A DNA stretch of 64,000 nucleotides from positions 1-64,000 of the forward strand of contig NW_027469181.1 of assembly GCF_051020765.1 (NCBI RefSeq), given 5' to 3'. This document shows, piece by piece, positions 1-9,457 of this stretch. Source of the stretch: Lasioglossum baleicum. Lineage: Eukaryota > Arthropoda > Insecta > Hymenoptera > Halictidae. Below the pieces are notes generated by a model that ran no database searches, had not been told where the DNA came from, and saw only the letters and a program-made list of their open reading frames with translations. The position numbers and the translations under genes were made by a program. Each line of letters begins with the position of its first letter. The first letter of the stretch is position 1.

Positions 1-375
1 TTTGGGGATGCGCATGCGCAGGTTTTTTGGGATGCGCATGCGCAGGTTTTTTGGGATGCGCATGGCTAGTCGAGTAAAAACACGTGCAAGAGGATGCATC
101 CCGCAGGCTAGTCGAGCAAAAACACGTGCGAGAGGATGCATCCCGCAGGCTAGTCGAGTAAAAACACGTGCGAAAGGATGCATCCCGCAGGCTAGTCGAG
201 CACAAACACGTGCGAGGTTTCGTGGGATGCGCATGCGCAGGTTTTTTGGGATGCGCATGGCTAGTCGAGCAAAAACACGTGCGAGAGGATGCATCCCGCA
301 GGCAAGTCGAGTAAAAACACGTGCGAGGTTTCGTGGGATGCGCATGCGCAGGTTTTTTGGAATGCGCATGCGCAG

Positions 376-399
376 GTTTTTTGGGATGCGCATGCGCAG
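376..399 (+). repeat. Monomer B reference copy, T6 form (24 bp)
   Basis: This is a clean example of the 24-bp unit: G, six T, GGG, then ATGCGCATGCGCAG. The core TGCGCATGCGCA (387-398) is a perfect palindrome and alternates pyrimidine and purine throughout. The T6 form normally occupies the 3' end of a B run, next to the return to A. The related 3' parts of A and B both read GGATGC…CGCAG, which suggests common origin or exchange between the two units. Confidence 0.97.
387..398. promoter_or_regulatory. NRF1-type palindrome TGCGCATGCGCA, one per B unit (example)
   Basis: The 12-mer matches the animal NRF1 consensus YGCGCAYGCGCR at every position. It lies in nearly all complete B units. The last B of each run is cut after GCGCATG and keeps only half the palindrome. 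The same 12-mer is a perfect alternating pyrimidine/purine tract and so a candidate for Z-DNA. Whether it is bound in vivo is unknown. Confidence 0.35.
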
Positions 400-686
400 G
401 TTTTTTGGGATGCGCGTGCCTAGTCGAGCAAAAACACGTGCGAGAGGATGCATCCCGCAGGCTAGTCGAGTAAAAACACGTGCGACAGGATGCATCCCGC
501 AGGCTAGTCGTGCACAAACACGTGCGAGAGGATGCATCCCGCAGGCTAGTCGAGCAAAAACACGTGCGAGAGGATGCATCCCGCAGGCTAGTCGAGCAAA
601 AACACGTGCGAGAGGATGCATCCCGCAAGCTAGTCGAGTAAAAACACGTGCGAGAGGATGCATCCCGCAGGCTAGTCGAGTAAAAA

Positions 687-692
687 CACGTG
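687..692. promoter_or_regulatory. CACGTG E-box/G-box motif, one per A unit (example)
   Basis: CACGTG is the core bound by many bHLH and bHLH-ZIP factors in animals and fungi and by G-box factors in plants. It is present in essentially every A unit and half-A across the window. Natural CpG-decay forms also occur, such as CATGTG (near 23480) and CACATG (near 25517). Binding or function here is unproven. The motif is only 6 bp, so its value lies in its regular repetition. Confidence 0.35.
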
Positions 693-697
693 CGAGA

Positions 698-707
698 GGA
701 TGCATCC
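698..707. other. GGATGCATCC palindrome, one per A unit (example)
   Basis: This perfect 10-bp inverted repeat with an NsiI core (ATGCAT) recurs every 42 bp in A runs. It is lost in each half-A that enters a B run. Recurrent variants break it: GTATGCATCC and GAATGCATCC at the left edge, GATGTATCC, GATGCTTCC and GATGCGTCC in the core. No function is assigned. Confidence 0.6.
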
Positions 708-948
708 CGCAGGCTAGTCGAGTAAAAACACGTGCGAGAGGATGCATCCCGCAGGCTAGTCGAGCAAAAACACGTGCGAGAGGATGCATCCCGCAGGCTA
801 GTCGAGTAAAAACACGTGCGAGAGGATGCATCCCGCAGGCTAGTCGTGCACAAACACGTGCGAGAGGATGCATCCCGCAGGCTAGTCGAGCAAAAACACG
901 TGCGAGAGGATGCATCCCGCAGGCTATTCGAGTAAAAACACGTGCGGA

Positions 949-2580
949 AGGATGCATCCCGCAGGCTAGTCGAGCACAAACACGTGCGAGGTTTCGTGGG
1001 ATGCGCATGCGCAGGTTTTGTGGGATGCGCATGCGCAGGTTTTTTGGGATGCGCATGGCTAGTCGAGCAAAAACACGTGCGAGAGGATGCATCCCGCAGG
1101 CTAGTCGTGCACAAACACGTGCGAGAGGATGCATCCCGCAGGCTAGTCGAGCAAAAACACGTGCGAGAGGATGCATCCCGCAGGCTATTCGAGTAAAAAC
1201 ACGTGCGGAAGGATGCATCCCGCAGGCTAGTCGAGCACAAACACGTGCGAGGTTTCGTGGGATGCGCATGCGCAGGTTTTGTGGATGCGCATGCGCAGGT
1301 TTTTTGGGATGCGCATGGCTAGTCGAGCAAAAACACGTGCGAGAGGATGCATCCCGCAGGCAAGTCGAGTAAAAACACGTGCGAGGTTTTGTGGGATGCG
1401 CATGCGCAGGTTTTGTGGGATGCGCATGCCTAGTCGAGCAAAAACACGTGCGAGAGGATGCATCCCGCAGGCTAGTCGAGCAAAAACACGTGCGAGAGGA
1501 TGCATCCCGCAGGCTAGTCGAGTAAATACACGTGCGAGTGGATGCATCCCGCAGGCTAGTCGAGTAAAAACACGTGCGAGGTTTTGTGGGATGCGCATGC
1601 GCAGGTTTTGTGGGATGCGCATGCGCAGGTTTTTTGGGATGCGCATGGCTAGTCGAGCAAAAACACGTGCGAGAGGATGCATCCCGCAGGCTAGTCGAGT
1701 AAAAACACGTGCGAGAGGATGCATCCCGCAGGCTAGTCGTGCACAAACACGTGCGAGAGGATGCATCCCGCAGGCTAGTCGAGCAAAAACACGTGCGAGA
1801 GGATGCATCCCGCAGGCTAGTCGAGCAAAAACACGTGCGAGAGGATGCATCCCGCAGGCTAGTCGAGTAAAAACACGTGCGAGAGGATGCATCCCGCAGG
1901 CTAGTCGAGTAAAAACACGTGCGAGAGGATGCATCCCGCAGGCTAGTCGAGTAAAAACACGTGCGAGGTTTTGTGGGATGCGCATGCGCAGGTTTTGTGG
2001 GATGCGCATGCGCAGGTTTTTTGGGGATGCGCATGCGCAGGTTTTTTGGGATGCGCATGCGCAGGTTTTTTGGGATGCGCATGGCTAGTCGAGCAAAAAC
2101 ACGTGCGAGAGGATGCATACCGCAGGCTAGTCGAGTAAAAACACGTGCGAGAGGATGCATCCTGCAGGCTAGTCGAGTAAAAACACGTGCGAGAGGATGC
2201 ATCCCGCAGGCTAGTCGAGTAAAAACACGTGCGAGAGGATGCATCCCGCAGGCTAGTCGAGTAAAAACACGTGCGAGGTTTTGTGGGATGCGCATACGCA
2301 GGTTTTGTGGGATGCGCATGCGCAGGTTTTTTGGGATGCGCATGGCTAGTCGATCAAAAACACGTGCGAGAGTATGCATCCGCAGGGTAGTCGAGTAAAA
2401 ACACGTGCGAGAGGATGCATCCCGCAGGCTAGTCGAGTAAAAAACACGTGCGAGAGGATGCATCCCGCAGGCTAGTCGAGCAAAAACACGTGCGAGAGGA
2501 TGCATCCCGCAGGCTAGTCGAGCAAAAACACGTGCGAGAGGATGCATCCCGCAGGCTAGTCGAGTAAAAACACGTGCGAG
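949..2580 (+). repeat. 1,815-bp tandem duplication, copy 1
   Basis: This block matches 2764-4395 at offset 1,815. Shared markers are the pair GTAAATACAC/GCGAGTGG (about 1521 and 3337), GTCGATCAAAAAC (about 2347 and 4162), CATACCGCAGG and the GGGG unit (2023 and 3838). The block ends where this copy has one extra A unit before the next B run. Confidence 0.85.
1581..1604 (+). repeat. Monomer B reference copy, TTTTGT form
   Basis: This form is identical to the T6 form except for TTTTGT in place of TTTTTT. It nearly always stands at the 5' side of a B run, directly after the half-A ending GTGCGAG. This copy follows the half-A at 1555-1580. Confidence 0.95.
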
Positions 2581-2763
2581 AGGATGCATCCCGCAGGCTA
2601 GTCGAGTAAAAACACGTGCGAGGTTTTGTGGGATGCGCATGCGCAGGTTTTGTGGGATGCGCATGCGCAGGTTTTGTGGGATGCGCATGCGCAGGTTTTT
2701 TGGGATGCGCATGCGCAGGTTTTTTGGGATGCGCATGGCTAGTCGGGCAAAAACACGTGCGAG

Positions 2764-4395
2764 AGGATGCATCCCGCAGGCTAGTCGAGCACAAACACGT
2801 GCGAGGTTTCGTGGGATGCGCATGCGCAGGTTTTGTGGGATGCGCATGCGCAGGTTTTTTGGGATGCGCATGGCTAGTCGAGCAAAAACACGTGCGAGAG
2901 GATGCATCCCGCAGGCTAGTCGTGCACAAACACGTGCGAGAGGATGCATCCCGCAGGCTAGTCGAGCAAAAACACGTGCGAGAGGATGCATCCCGCAGGC
3001 TATTCGAGTAAAAACACGTGCGGAAGGATGCATCCCGCAGGCTAGTCGAGCACAAACACGTGCGAGGTTTCGTGGGATGCGCATGCGCAGGTTTTGTGGG
3101 ATGCGCATGCGCAGGTTTTTTGGGATGCGCATGGCTAGTCGAGCAAAAACACGTGCGAGAGGATGCATCCCGCAGGCAAGTCGAGTAAAAACACGTGCGA
3201 GGTTTTGTGGGATGCGCATGCGCAGGTTTTGTGGGATGCGCATGCCTAGTCGAGCAAAAACACGTGCGAGAGGATGCATCCCGCAGGCTAGTCGAGCAAA
3301 AACACGTGCGAGAGGATGCATCCGCAGGCTAGTCGAGTAAATACACGTGCGAGTGGATGCATCCCGCAGGCTAGTCGAGTAAAAACACGTGCGAGGTTTT
3401 GTGGGATGCGCATGCGCAGGTTTTGTGGGATGCGCATGCGCAGGTTTTTTGGGATGCGCATGGCTAGTCGAGCAAAAACACGTGCGAGAGGATGCATCCC
3501 GCAGGCTAGTCGAGTAAAAACACGTGCGAGAGGATGCATCCCGCAGGCTAGTCGTGCACAAACACGTGCGAGAGGATGCATCCCGCAGGCTAGTCGAGCA
3601 AAAACACGTGCGAGAGGATGCATCCCGCAGGCTAGTCGAGCAAAAACACGTGCGAGAGGATGCATCCCGCAGGCTAGTCGAGTAAAAACACGTGCGAGAG
3701 GATGCATCCCGCAGGCTAGTCGAGTAAAAACACGTGCGAGAGGATGCATCCCGCAGGCTAGTCGAGTAAAAACACGTGCGAGGTTTTGTGGGATGCGCAT
3801 GCGCAGGTTTTGTGGGATGCGCATGCGCAGGTTTTTTGGGGATGCGCATGCGCAGGTTTTTTGGGATGCGCATGCGCAGGTTTTTTGGGATGCGCATGGC
3901 TAGTCGAGCAAAAACACGTGCGAGAGGATGCATACCGCAGGCTAGTCGAGTAAAAACACGTGCGAGAGGATGCATCCTGCAGGCTAGTCGAGTAAAAACA
4001 CGTGCGAGAGGATGCATCCCGCAGGCTAGTCGAGTAAAAACACGTGCGAGAGGATGCATCCCGCAGGCTAGTCGAGTAAAAACACGTGCGAGGTTTTGTG
4101 GGATGCGCATACGCAGGTTTTGTGGGATGCGCATGCGCAGGTTTTTTGGGATGCGCATGGCTAGTCGATCAAAAACACGTGCGAGAGTATGCATCCCGCA
4201 GGGTAGTCGAGTAAAAACACGTGCGAGAGGATGCATCCCGCAGGCTAGTCGAGTAAAAACACGTGCGAGAGGATGCATCCCGCAGGCTAGTCGAGCAAAA
4301 ACACGTGCGAGAGGATGCATCCCGCAGGCTAGTCGAGCAAAAACACGTGCGAGAGGATGCATCCCGCAGGCTAGTCGAGTAAAAACACGTGCGAG
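2764..4395 (+). repeat. 1,815-bp tandem duplication, copy 2
   Basis: This is the partner of 949-2580 and follows it in tandem. It has its own one-base deletion near 3321 (GCATCCGCAGG), which the first copy lacks, while the first copy has a different deletion near 1283. It ends before a B run one A unit earlier than copy 1. Confidence 0.85.
2780..2829 (+). repeat. A-to-B entry junction: GCACAAAC half-A plus TTTCGT-form B
   Basis: The 26-bp half-A at 2780-2805 (GCTAGTCGAG, CACAAACACGTGCGAG) leads straight into a B unit of the TTTCGT form at 2806-2829. In the copies checked, the TTTCGT form occurs only as the first B of a run, usually after a GCACAAAC half-A and sometimes after a GTAAAAAC one (near 327). 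The junction lies where A and B share TGCG(C)AGG, as expected if switching used short homology. Confidence 0.9.
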
Positions 4396-6676
4396 GTTTT
4401 GTGGGATGCGCATGCGCAGGTTTTGTGGGATGCGCATGCGCAGGTTTTTTGGGATGCGCATGCGCAGGTTTTTTGGGATGCGCATGGCTAGTCGAGCAAA
4501 AACACGTGCGAGAGGATGCATCCCGCAGGGTAGTCGAGTAAAAACACGTGCGAGGGGATGCATCCCGCAGGCTAGTCGAGTAAAAACACGTGCGAGAGGA
4601 TGCATCCCGCAGGCTAGTCGAGCAAAAACACGTGCGAGAGGATGCATCCCGCAGGCTAGTCGAGTAAAAACACGTGCGAGAGGATGCATCCTGCAGGCTA
4701 GTCGAGTAAAAACACGTGCGAGAGGATGCATCCCGCAGGCTAGTCGAGTAAAAACACGTGCGAGAGGATGCATCCCGCAGGCTAGTCGAGTAAAAACACG
4801 TGCGAGGTTTTGTGGGATGCGCATACGCAGGTTTTGTGGGATGCGCATGCGCAGGTTTTTTGGGATGCGCATGGCTAGTCGAGCAAAAACACGTGCGAGA
4901 GTATGCATCCCGCAGGGTAGTCGAGTAAAAACACGTGCGAGAGGATGCATCCCGCAGGCTAGTCGAGCAAAAACACGTGCGAGAGGATGCATCCCGCAGG
5001 CTAGTCGAGTAAAAACACGTGCGAGGTTTTGTGGGATGCGCATGCGCAGGTTTTGTGGGATGCGCATGCGCAGGTTTTTTGGGATGCGCATGATTAGTCG
5101 AGCAAAAACACGTGCGAGAGGATGCATCCCGCAGGGTAGTCGAGTAAAAACACGTGCGAGAGGATGCATCCCGCAGGCTAGCCGAGTAAAAACACGTGCG
5201 AGAGGATGCATCCCGCAGGCTAGTCGAGTAAAAACACGTGCGAGAGGATGCATCCCGCAGGCTAGCCGAGTAAAAACACGTGCGAGAGGATGCATCCCGC
5301 AGGCTAGTCGAGTAAAAACACGTGCGAGAGGATGCATCCCGCAGGCAAGTCGAGTAAAAACACGTGCGAGGTTTTTTGGGATGCGCATGAGCAGGTTTTT
5401 TGGGATGCGCATGGCTAGTCGAGCAAAAACACGTGCGAGAGGATGCATCCCGCAGGGTAGTCGAGTAAAAACACGTGCGAGAGGATGCATCCCGCAGGCT
5501 AGTCGAGTAAAAACACGTGCGAGGTTTTGTGGGATGCGCATACGCAGGTTTTGTGGGATGCGCATGCGCAGGTTTTTTGGGATGCGCATGGCTAGTCGAG
5601 CAAAAACACGTGCGAGAGTATGCATCCCGCAGGGTAGTCGAGTAAAAACACGTGCGAGAGGATGCATCCCGCAGGCTAGTCGAGTAAAAACACGTGCGAG
5701 AGGATGCATCCCGCAGGCTAGTCGAGCAAAAACACGTGCGAGAGGATGCATCCCGCAGGCTAGTCGAGCAAAAACACGTGCGAGAGGATGCATCCCGCAG
5801 GCTAGTCGAGTAAAAACACGTGCGAGAGGATGCATCCCGCAGGCTAGTCGAGTAAAAACACGTGCGAGGTTTTGTGGGATGCGCATGCGCAGGTTTTGTG
5901 GGATGCGCATGCGCAGGTTTTGTGGGATGCGCATGCGCAGGTTTTTTGGGATGCGCATGCGCAGGTTTTTTGGGATGCGCATGGCTAGTCGAGCAAAAAC
6001 ACGTGCGAGAGGATGCATCCCGCAGGGTAGTCGAGTAAAAACACGTGCGAGAGGATGCATCCCGCAGGCTAGTCGAGTAAAAACACGTGCGAGAGGATGC
6101 ATCCCGCAGGCTAGTCGAGCAAAAACACGTGCGAGAGGATGCATCCCGCAGGCTAGTCGAGTAAAAACACGTGCGAGAGGATGCATCCTGCAGGCTAGTC
6201 GAGTAAAAACACGTGCGAGAGGATGCATCCCGCAGGCTAGTCGAGTAAAAACACGTGCGAGAGGATGCATCCCGCAGGCTAGTCGAGTAAAAACACGTGC
6301 GAGGTTTTGTGGGATGCGCATACGCAGGTTTTGTGGGATGCGCATGCGCAGGTTTTTTGGGATGCGCATGGCTAGTCGAGCAAAAACACGTGCGAGAGTA
6401 TGCATCCCGCAGGGTAGTCGAGTAAAAACACGTGCGAGAGGATGCATCCCGCAGGCTAGTCGAGTAAAAACACGTGCGAGAGGATGCATCCCGCAGGCTA
6501 GTCGAGTAAAAACACGTGCGAGAGGATGCATCCCGCATTCTAGTCGAGTAAAAACACGTGCGAGAGGATGCATCCCGCAGGCTAGTCGAGTAAAAACACG
6601 TGCGAGAGGATGCATCCCGCAGGCTAGTCGAGTAAAAACACGTGCGAGGTTTTGTGGGATGCGCATGCGCAGGTTT
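4396..6676 (+). repeat. Array segment between duplications, with internal 1.5-kb period
   Basis: This segment has the same monomers. The stretch near 4490-4900 recurs near 5990-6400 (offset about 1,500), with the same order of CAGGGTAG, CCTGCAGG, CATACGCAGG and GAGAGTATGC variants. It includes the isolated junctions CATGATTAG near 5090 and CATGAGCAGG near 5387, and CCGCATTCTAG near 6536. Nothing but satellite is present. Confidence 0.75.
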
Positions 6677-9457
6677 TTTGGGGATGCGCATGCGCAGGTT
6701 TTTTGGGATGCGCATGCGCAGGTTTTTTGGGATGCGCATGGCTAGTCGAGTAAAAACACGTGCAAGAGGATGCATCCCGCAGGCTAGTCGAGCAAAAACA
6801 CGTGCGAGAGGATGCATCCCGCAGGCTAGTCGAGTAAAAACACGTGCGAAAGGATGCATCCCGCAGGCTAGTCGAGCACAAACACGTGCGAGGTTTCGTG
6901 GGATGCGCATGCGCAGGTTTTTTGGGATGCGCATGGCTAGTCGAGCAAAAACACGTGCGAGAGGATGCATCCCGCAGGCAAGTCGAGTAAAAACACGTGC
7001 GAGGTTTCGTGGGATGCGCATGCGCAGGTTTTTTGGAATGCGCATGCGCAGGTTTTTTGGGATGCGCATGCGCAGGTTTTTTGGGATGCGCGTGCCTAGT
7101 CGAGCAAAAACACGTGCGAGAGGATGCATCCCGCAGGCTAGTCGAGTAAAAACACGTGCGACAGGATGCATCCCGCAGGCTAGTCGTGCACAAACACGTG
7201 CGAGAGGATGCATCCCGCAGGCTAGTCGAGCAAAAACACGTGCGAGAGGATGCATCCCGCAGGCTAGTCGAGCAAAAACACGTGCGAGAGGATGCATCCC
7301 GCAAGCTAGTCGAGTAAAAACACGTGCGAGAGGATGCATCCCGCAGGCTAGTCGAGTAAAAACACGTGCGAGAGGATGCATCCCGCAGGCTAGTCGAGTA
7401 AAAACACGTGCGAGAGGATGCATCCCGCAGGCTAGTCGAGCAAAAACACGTGCGAGAGGATGCATCCCGCAGGCTAGTCGAGTAAAAACACGTGCGAGAG
7501 GATGCATCCCGCAGGCTAGTCGTGCACAAACACGTGCGAGAGGATGCATCCCGCAGGCTAGTCGAGCAAAAACACGTGCGAGAGGATGCATCCCGCAGGC
7601 TATTCGAGTAAAAACACGTGCGGAAGGATGCATCCCGCAGGCTAGTCGAGCACAAACACGTGCGAGGTTTCGTGGGATGCGCATGCGCAGGTTTTGTGGG
7701 ATGCGCATGCGCAGGTTTTTTGGGATGCGCATGGCTAGTCGAGCAAAAACACGTGCGAGAGGATGCATCCCGCAGGCTAGTCGTGCACAAACACGTGCGA
7801 GAGGATGCATCCCGCAGGCTAGTCGAGCAAAAACACGTGCGAGAGGATGCATCCCGCAGGCTATTCGAGTAAAAACACGTGCGGAAGGATGCATCCCGCA
7901 GGCTAGTCGAGCACAAACACGTGCGAGGTTTCGTGGGATGCGCATGCGCAGGTTTTGTGGGATGCGCATGCGCAGGTTTTTTGGGATGCGCATGGCTAGT
8001 CGAGCAAAAACACGTGCGAGAGGATGCATCCCGCAGGCAAGTCGAGTAAAAACACGTGCGAGGTTTTGTGGGATGCGCATGCGCAGGTTTTGTGGGATGC
8101 GCATGCCTAGTCGAGCAAAAACACGTGCGAGAGGATGCATCCCGCAGGCTAGTCGAGCAAAAACACGTGCGAGAGGATGCATCCCGCAGGCTAGTCGAGT
8201 AAATACACGTGCGAGTGGATGCATCCCGCAGGCTAGTCGAGTAAAAACACGTGCGAGGTTTTGTGGGATGCGCATGCGCAGGTTTTGTGGGATGCGCATG
8301 CGCAGGTTTTTTGGGATGCGCATGGCTAGTCGAGCAAAAACACGTGCGAGAGGATGCATCCCGCAGGCTAGTCGAGTAAAAACACGTGCGAGAGGATGCA
8401 TCCCGCAGGCTAGTCGTGCACAAACACGTGCGAGAGGATGCATCCCGCAGGCTAGTCGAGCAAAAACACGTGCGAGAGGATGCATCCCGCAGGCTAGTCG
8501 AGCAAAAACACGTGCGAGAGGATGCATCCCGCAGGCTAGTCGAGTAAAAACACGTGCGAGAGGATGCATCCCGCAGGCTAGTCGAGTAAAAACACGTGCG
8601 AGAGGATGCATCCCGCAGGCTAGTCGAGTAAAAACACGTGCGAGGTTTTGTGGGATGCGCATGCGCAGGTTTTGTGGGATGCGCATGCGCAGGTTTTTTG
8701 GGGATGCGCATGCGCAGGTTTTTTGGGATGCGCATGCGCAGGTTTTTTGGGATGCGCATGGCTAGTCGAGCAAAAACACGTGCGAGAGGATGCATACCGC
8801 AGGCTAGTCGAGTAAAAACACGTGCGAGAGGATGCATCCTGCAGGCTAGTCGAGTAAAAACACGTGCGAGAGGATGCATCCCGCAGGCTAGTCGAGTAAA
8901 AACACGTGCGAGAGGATGCATCCCGCAGGCTAGTCGAGTAAAAACACGTGCGAGGTTTTGTGGGATGCGCATACGCAGGTTTTGTGGGATGCGCATGCGC
9001 AGGTTTTTTGGGATGCGCATGGCTAGTCGATCAAAAACACGTGCGAGAGTATGCATCCCGCAGGGTAGTCGAGTAAAAACACGTGCGAGAGGATGCATCC
9101 CGCAGGCTAGTCGAGTAAAAACACGTGCGAGAGGATGCATCCCGCAGGCTAGTCGAGCAAAAACACGTGCGAGAGGATGCATCCCGCAGGCTAGTCGAGC
9201 AAAAACACGTGCGAGAGGATGCATCCCGCAGGCTAGTCGAGTAAAAACACGTGCGAGAGGATGCATCCCGCAGGCTAGTCGAGTAAAAACACGTGCGAGG
9301 TTTTGTGGGATGCGCATGCGCAGGTTTTGTGGGATGCGCATGCGCAGGTTTTGTGGGATGCGCATGCGCAGGTTTTTTGGGATGCGCATGCGCAGGTTTT
9401 TTGGGATGCGCATGGCTAGTCGGGCAAAAACACGTGCGAGAGGATGCATCCCGCAGG
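6677..9457 (+). repeat. 6.68-kb duplication, copy 2
   Basis: This copy is the partner of 1-2780. It keeps a full GGG at the site deleted in copy 1 and so retains the ancestral spacing. It contains the GGGG landmarks at 6680 and 8700. Its right half is also the third copy of the 1.8-kb block seen at 949-2580 and 2764-4395: GTAAATACACGTGCGAGTGG occurs near 1521, 3337 and 8197. Confidence 0.9.

Larger units (their letters stand above)
671..712 (+). repeat. Monomer A reference copy (42 bp, T-type)
   Basis: This is a clean example of the 42-bp unit. In order it has GCTAGTCGAG, T plus five A, CACGTG (687-692), CGAGAGG, the 10-bp palindrome GGATGCATCC (698-707) and CGCAG. It holds four CpG sites and about 55% G+C. 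Three main types differ at the fifth codon-like triplet: GTAAAAAC, GCAAAAAC and GCACAAAC. The third type usually appears as a half-unit leading into a B run. Forty-two bp is four turns of B-form DNA at 10.5 bp per turn, so A-tracts in a pure A run sit on one face of the helix. Confidence 0.97.
1..2780 (+). repeat. 6.68-kb duplication, copy 1
   Basis: This block matches 6677-9457 at an offset of 6,676, becoming 6,677 after a one-base deletion near 1283. Shared private variants show common descent: GTGCAAGAGG (about 91 and 6767), TGGAATGCG (359 and 7035), GCGCGTGCCTAG (413 and 7089), GCGACAGG (484 and 7160), CCGCAAGC (628 and 7304), and GTCGGGC (2742 and 9419). Copy 1 alone has the deletion at 1283, one missing C near 2373 and a six-A run at 2439-2444. 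The match ends at 2781, where CAGGCTAG replaces CAGGGTAG. Confidence 0.9.

Noticed and set aside
376..399. Splice-like CAG|GT at each B boundary with an upstream T tract (possible recursive splice sites)
   Set aside because: The donor side reads GTTTTT or GTTTTG and not GTRAG, the T tract is followed by a GC-rich palindrome, and the feature is inherent in the monomer. No exon-like sequence exists to be spliced.
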